From NCBI GenBank assembly GCA_958415665.1, contig CATYZK010000052.1:1-7180 (forward strand): a stretch of DNA of 7,180 nucleotides, written 5' to 3'. Position numbers and translations under genes: made by a program. A model generated the notes under the pieces. The model was not told the DNA's origin and made no database searches. It saw only the letters and a list, made by a program, of their open reading frames with translations. Source of the DNA: an uncultured Collinsella sp. (GTDB lineage: Bacteria > Actinomycetota > Coriobacteriia > Coriobacteriales > Coriobacteriaceae). This document shows positions 5,238 to 7,180 of the stretch, in pieces (positions within the stretch are counted from its first letter, which is position 1; each line of letters starts with the position of its first letter).

Positions 5238-5942
5238 ATGGTTGAAGCAAATAGCGTTATCCCCCTGTACAAACAGATTGTTCGCGCGCTTTCTGATTCG
5301 ATCGCCAACGGCACGTACCGCCCGGGAGATAAGCTCCCGACCGAGGCGGAGCTTATCGAGCAATTTGGCGTGAGCCGAATAACGGTTCGCTCCGCAATTA
5401 AAGAAATGGAAGATGCTGGGCTTGTTGAGAGGGCCCGCGGCAAGGGCACGTTCGTTTCGTCGGACACGCAGATGTATGCCGCGGACGACCGTGAGAGCTT
5501 TACCCATTCGTGCCAGCTTGCGGGCAAACAGGCGTCTACCAGGGTTCTCGAAATGGGCTGGGACTTCCCAAGCCTGCGAGACGCGAAGTTCCTGGGCGTA
5601 GACGATACCCAAAAGGTATTGCGTAGTCGTCGTCTGCGGCTTGTGGATGGCAAGCCCACGATGCTGGAAACCAATAGCTATTCCGCTGCGCTTTCTTTTT
5701 TGGAGCATGAATCCCTTGATGATTCGCTGATGGCGGTACTCGATCGCCAGGGGATCAAGATGGGTCCCAACACGCGTACGCTCGAGGTCTGCTATGCGAG
5801 CGAGCTCGAGGCGGCATATCTTAACGTGGAGCTGGACTCTTCGCTGCTTCTGTTTGTCGATAGACGTTATGCTCCAAGCGGCGAGCCGCTCTTCATCTCC
5901 CGTCAGGTGTACTGCACCGAGCGGCTGAAGTTCTATTTGTAA
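5238..5942 (+). CDS. GntR-family (HutC subfamily, UTRA domain) transcriptional regulator
   Basis: A 234-residue effector-responsive DNA-binding protein. Residues 8-73 form the GntR winged helix-turn-helix: IPLYKQIVRALSDSI, then LPTEAELIEQFGVSRITVRSAIKEMEDAGL and the wing ARGKGTFV. Residues about 90-228 match the UTRA sensor domain, with the usual RRLRLVDGKPTMLETNSY, LDDSLMAVLDRQG and SGEPLFISRQVY segments. UTRA regulators commonly sense sugar phosphates or similar metabolites and control neighbouring transport genes. I preferred the ATG at 5238 because AAAGG at 5223-5227 is 10 bases away; the in-frame ATG at 5229 lies only one base from it and would add three residues. The PTS genes follow on the same strand after 135 bases with their own likely control region, so this is probably their local regulator. 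The ligand is unknown. Base composition is visibly less GC-rich than in the peptidase gene. Confidence 0.92.
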   Translation: MVEANSVIPLYKQIVRALSDSIANGTYRPGDKLPTEAELIEQFGVSRITVRSAIKEMEDAGLVERARGKGTFVSSDTQMYAADDRESFTHSCQLAGKQASTRVLEMGWDFPSLRDAKFLGVDDTQKVLRSRRLRLVDGKPTMLETNSYSAALSFLEHESLDDSLMAVLDRQGIKMGPNTRTLEVCYASELEAAYLNVELDSSLLLFVDRRYAPSGEPLFISRQVYCTERLKFYL

Positions 5943-5949
5943 ATTAGAG

Positions 5950-6053
5950 ATAGATTGGTCTATTTACCGATCAATTGTTACCGTTCGCGGATTTGGAAAA
6001 TAGACACACCGCGTAGGGTAGATTGCTAATATACTTTGTTATGACAATATAGT
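5950..6053 (+). promoter_or_regulatory. Candidate operator and promoter region of the PTS genes
   Basis: The palindrome ATAGA-TTGG-TCTAT (5950-5963) is followed by TTTACCGATCA (5963-5973), which nearly repeats a string at 5136-5147 upstream of the regulator gene. Promoter elements are ambiguous: TTGCTA (6023-6028) with TATAGT (6048-6053) at 19 bases, or TATACT (6030-6035) with no good -35. TTGT-TATG-ACAA (6036-6047) is another small palindrome between them. The region is well suited to repression by the neighbouring GntR protein, but the exact site is inferred. Confidence 0.35.
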
Positions 6054-6077
6054 ACGTCCTATTGGTATTGGAGAACT

Positions 6078-6497
6078 ATGAATAAGATATTGCTAGCGAG
6101 TCATGGTTATCTCGCCCAAGGCATGAAAAGCTCTCTGGAGATTCTGATGGGCACCAACGACCGAATCGAGTGCCTGTGCGCCTATGTCGATGACGATTCA
6201 AGGGACGTCGCGGCGTTGATTGATGCATGGATGGAGACGAGGGACCCTGCCGACTCTTGGTTTGTCGTGACTGACATCTTTGGCGGCTCTGTAAACAACG
6301 AATTCATTCAGAGACAGACCACCGGATCGTTTACGTTGATTACCGGAATGAACTTGCCGCTGCTGGTGGAAATGGTTACACAGCTGGACTCCCTGGATGC
6401 GGACAAGGCCAAGGCCGCGGTCGAGGGGTCGCGTCCGTTTATTCAGCTTTGCGAGGCGGCGGACATGCTTGCCGGCGCCGAGGAAGAAGAGTTCTAG
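6078..6497 (+). CDS. Mannose-family PTS enzyme EIIA component
   Basis: A 139-residue cytoplasmic phosphocarrier of the mannose/fructose/sorbose PTS family. It accepts phosphate from HPr on His9 in ILLASHGYLAQGM and hands it to EIIB. Other family marks are the VTDIFGGSVNN block (64-74) and LITGMNLPLLVEM (87-99), and the length fits a stand-alone EIIA domain rather than an EIIAB fusion. The ATG at 6078 follows GGAG at short but workable spacing. The C-terminus is acidic (EEEEF). It is followed after 70 bases by EIIB, so the pair is probably cotranscribed, and is preceded by the GntR-family regulator. A small hairpin without a T-run (GCCCT/AGGGC, 6513-6527) sits in the gap and could influence mRNA stability. 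The transported sugar cannot be deduced, because specificity lies in EIIC/EIID outside the window. Confidence 0.92.
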   Translation: MNKILLASHGYLAQGMKSSLEILMGTNDRIECLCAYVDDDSRDVAALIDAWMETRDPADSWFVVTDIFGGSVNNEFIQRQTTGSFTLITGMNLPLLVEMVTQLDSLDADKAKAAVEGSRPFIQLCEAADMLAGAEEEEF

Positions 6498-6567
6498 TTA
6501 GTTCTGGTTCGAGCCCTAGCTAAGGGCCACACCTGTCATTCCTTTATCACGTGCGGAGATGATAACG

Positions 6568-7041
6568 ATGATTAAGCTTACGAGAGTTGATTACCGACTG
6601 ATTCACGGCCAAGTTGCCATGTCCTGGACTCACGCTTTGGATGTAGATTGCATCCTGCTTGCCAGCGATGCTGTGGCAAAAGACGACATGAGGAAGGCGG
6701 CCTTGAGGCTCGCCCGCCCCAGCGGCGTTAAACTCGTCATCAAGGATGTTGACGCTGCTATCGAGGCGCTCAACAGCGGCGTTACCGACAAGTATTCGCT
6801 GTTTATCATCGCTGAGACGATTGAAGATGTCTATCGTCTCGCTAAGGGTTGCAAAGACATCAAAGAGATCAATCTGGGTGGAACCCGAAAGACCCCTGAG
6901 ACCACGCTTCATCCGACCCCTGCAATCTTTGCGACCGAGAAAGATGCCGAGCATATCCAAGAGCTCCTGGGCGATGGCGTGGCCGTCGAAATCCGTCAGG
7001 TTCCCAATGACGCCAAGGTGTTTGCCAAGGACGTTTTTTAG
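6568..7041 (+). CDS. Mannose-family PTS enzyme EIIB component
   Basis: A 157-residue cytoplasmic domain that takes phosphate from EIIA on His13 and passes it to the incoming sugar at the EIIC/EIID membrane complex. The N-terminal signature LTRVDYRLIHGQVAMSW holds the active His in IHGQV. Further marks are LLASDAVAKDDMRKAALRLA (30-49) and INLGGTRKTPE (101-111), and the length is standard. I preferred the ATG at 6568, 9 bases after GGAG; the ATG at 6559 directly abuts that site and would add only three residues. It forms the second gene of the PTS unit. A strong terminator lies about 50 bases after the stop, so expression of any downstream EIIC/EIID genes would need read-through or their own promoter. 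The sugar is unknown. Confidence 0.93.
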   Translation: MIKLTRVDYRLIHGQVAMSWTHALDVDCILLASDAVAKDDMRKAALRLARPSGVKLVIKDVDAAIEALNSGVTDKYSLFIIAETIEDVYRLAKGCKDIKEINLGGTRKTPETTLHPTPAIFATEKDAEHIQELLGDGVAVEIRQVPNDAKVFAKDVF

Positions 7042-7092
7042 CCGAAAACATGCTGGTGTTCGGTATTTATTGAACCGATACTCTATGTCTAT

Positions 7093-7123
7093 GCCCGTCG
7101 ATCATTTGATCGGCGGGCTTTTT
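7093..7123 (+). terminator. Rho-independent terminator after the EIIB gene
   Basis: GCCCGTCGATCA (7093-7104) pairs with TGATCGGCGGGC (7107-7118) over 12 positions, with one G-T wobble and a tiny loop, followed by TTTTT (7119-7123). This is a textbook intrinsic terminator. Beyond it the last 57 bases are AT-rich, with A-runs and a TATATAAA stretch (7171-7178), and no recognisable gene. Confidence 0.88.
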
Positions 7124-7180
7124 ATTAAAGAAAAATCAAAAAAATCCGAAATAGGTCTTGCATAGTTAGTTATATAAAGT

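Noticed and set aside
5193..5708. Minus-strand frames opposite the GntR-family gene
   Set aside because: The plus strand encodes a complete winged helix and UTRA domain. The reverse frames lack motifs and ribosome-binding sites.

Overview
The window looks like chromosome from a GC-rich, gut-type actinobacterium. My best guess is Collinsella or a close relative in the Coriobacteriia. This rests on the GC-rich codons of the core genes, the mannose-family PTS genes in an otherwise high-GC genome, and the repeat style. It is an inference from gene content, not a database match.

Layout, left to right. (1) The 3' end of a MetA-type homoserine O-acyltransferase on + (1-260) converges on a 5-formyltetrahydrofolate cyclo-ligase on - (284-880). 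(2) A small, less GC-rich accessory stretch (about 900-1913) holds a HicA/HicB toxin-antitoxin operon on -. Around it are several inverted repeats: two copies of a GGGACAGG-type element at 904-995, a third at 1699-1734, a 28-bp inverted repeat at 1754-1834, and a strong terminator at 1864-1905. (3) A large M16C (presequence-protease-like) zinc peptidase lies on - (1914-4958). (4) A sugar-uptake locus diverges from it on +: a GntR/HutC-type regulator (5238-5942), a mannose-family PTS EIIA (6078-6497) and an EIIB (6568-7041). A clear intrinsic terminator at 7093-7123 closes it. EIIC and EIID, which would form the membrane channel, are not in the window and would be expected just downstream.

How the parts work together. 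The hicAB promoter carries a perfect 10-bp-arm palindrome across its -10 box, as expected for autoregulation by HicB. Just upstream is a tandem pair of SOS-box-like sites, one of them near-consensus. The GntR protein probably senses a phosphosugar or sugar and controls its own gene and the PTS genes; an 11-base motif, TTTACCGA(A)TCA, occurs upstream of both. EIIA (His9) passes phosphate from HPr to EIIB (His13), which would phosphorylate sugar entering through EIIC/EIID.

No wholly new system is evident. The most interesting stretch is the 314-base gene-free interval 1600-1913, which packs a palindromic operator, paired SOS-like boxes and three successive hairpins. The rest is ordinary core metabolism and transport.
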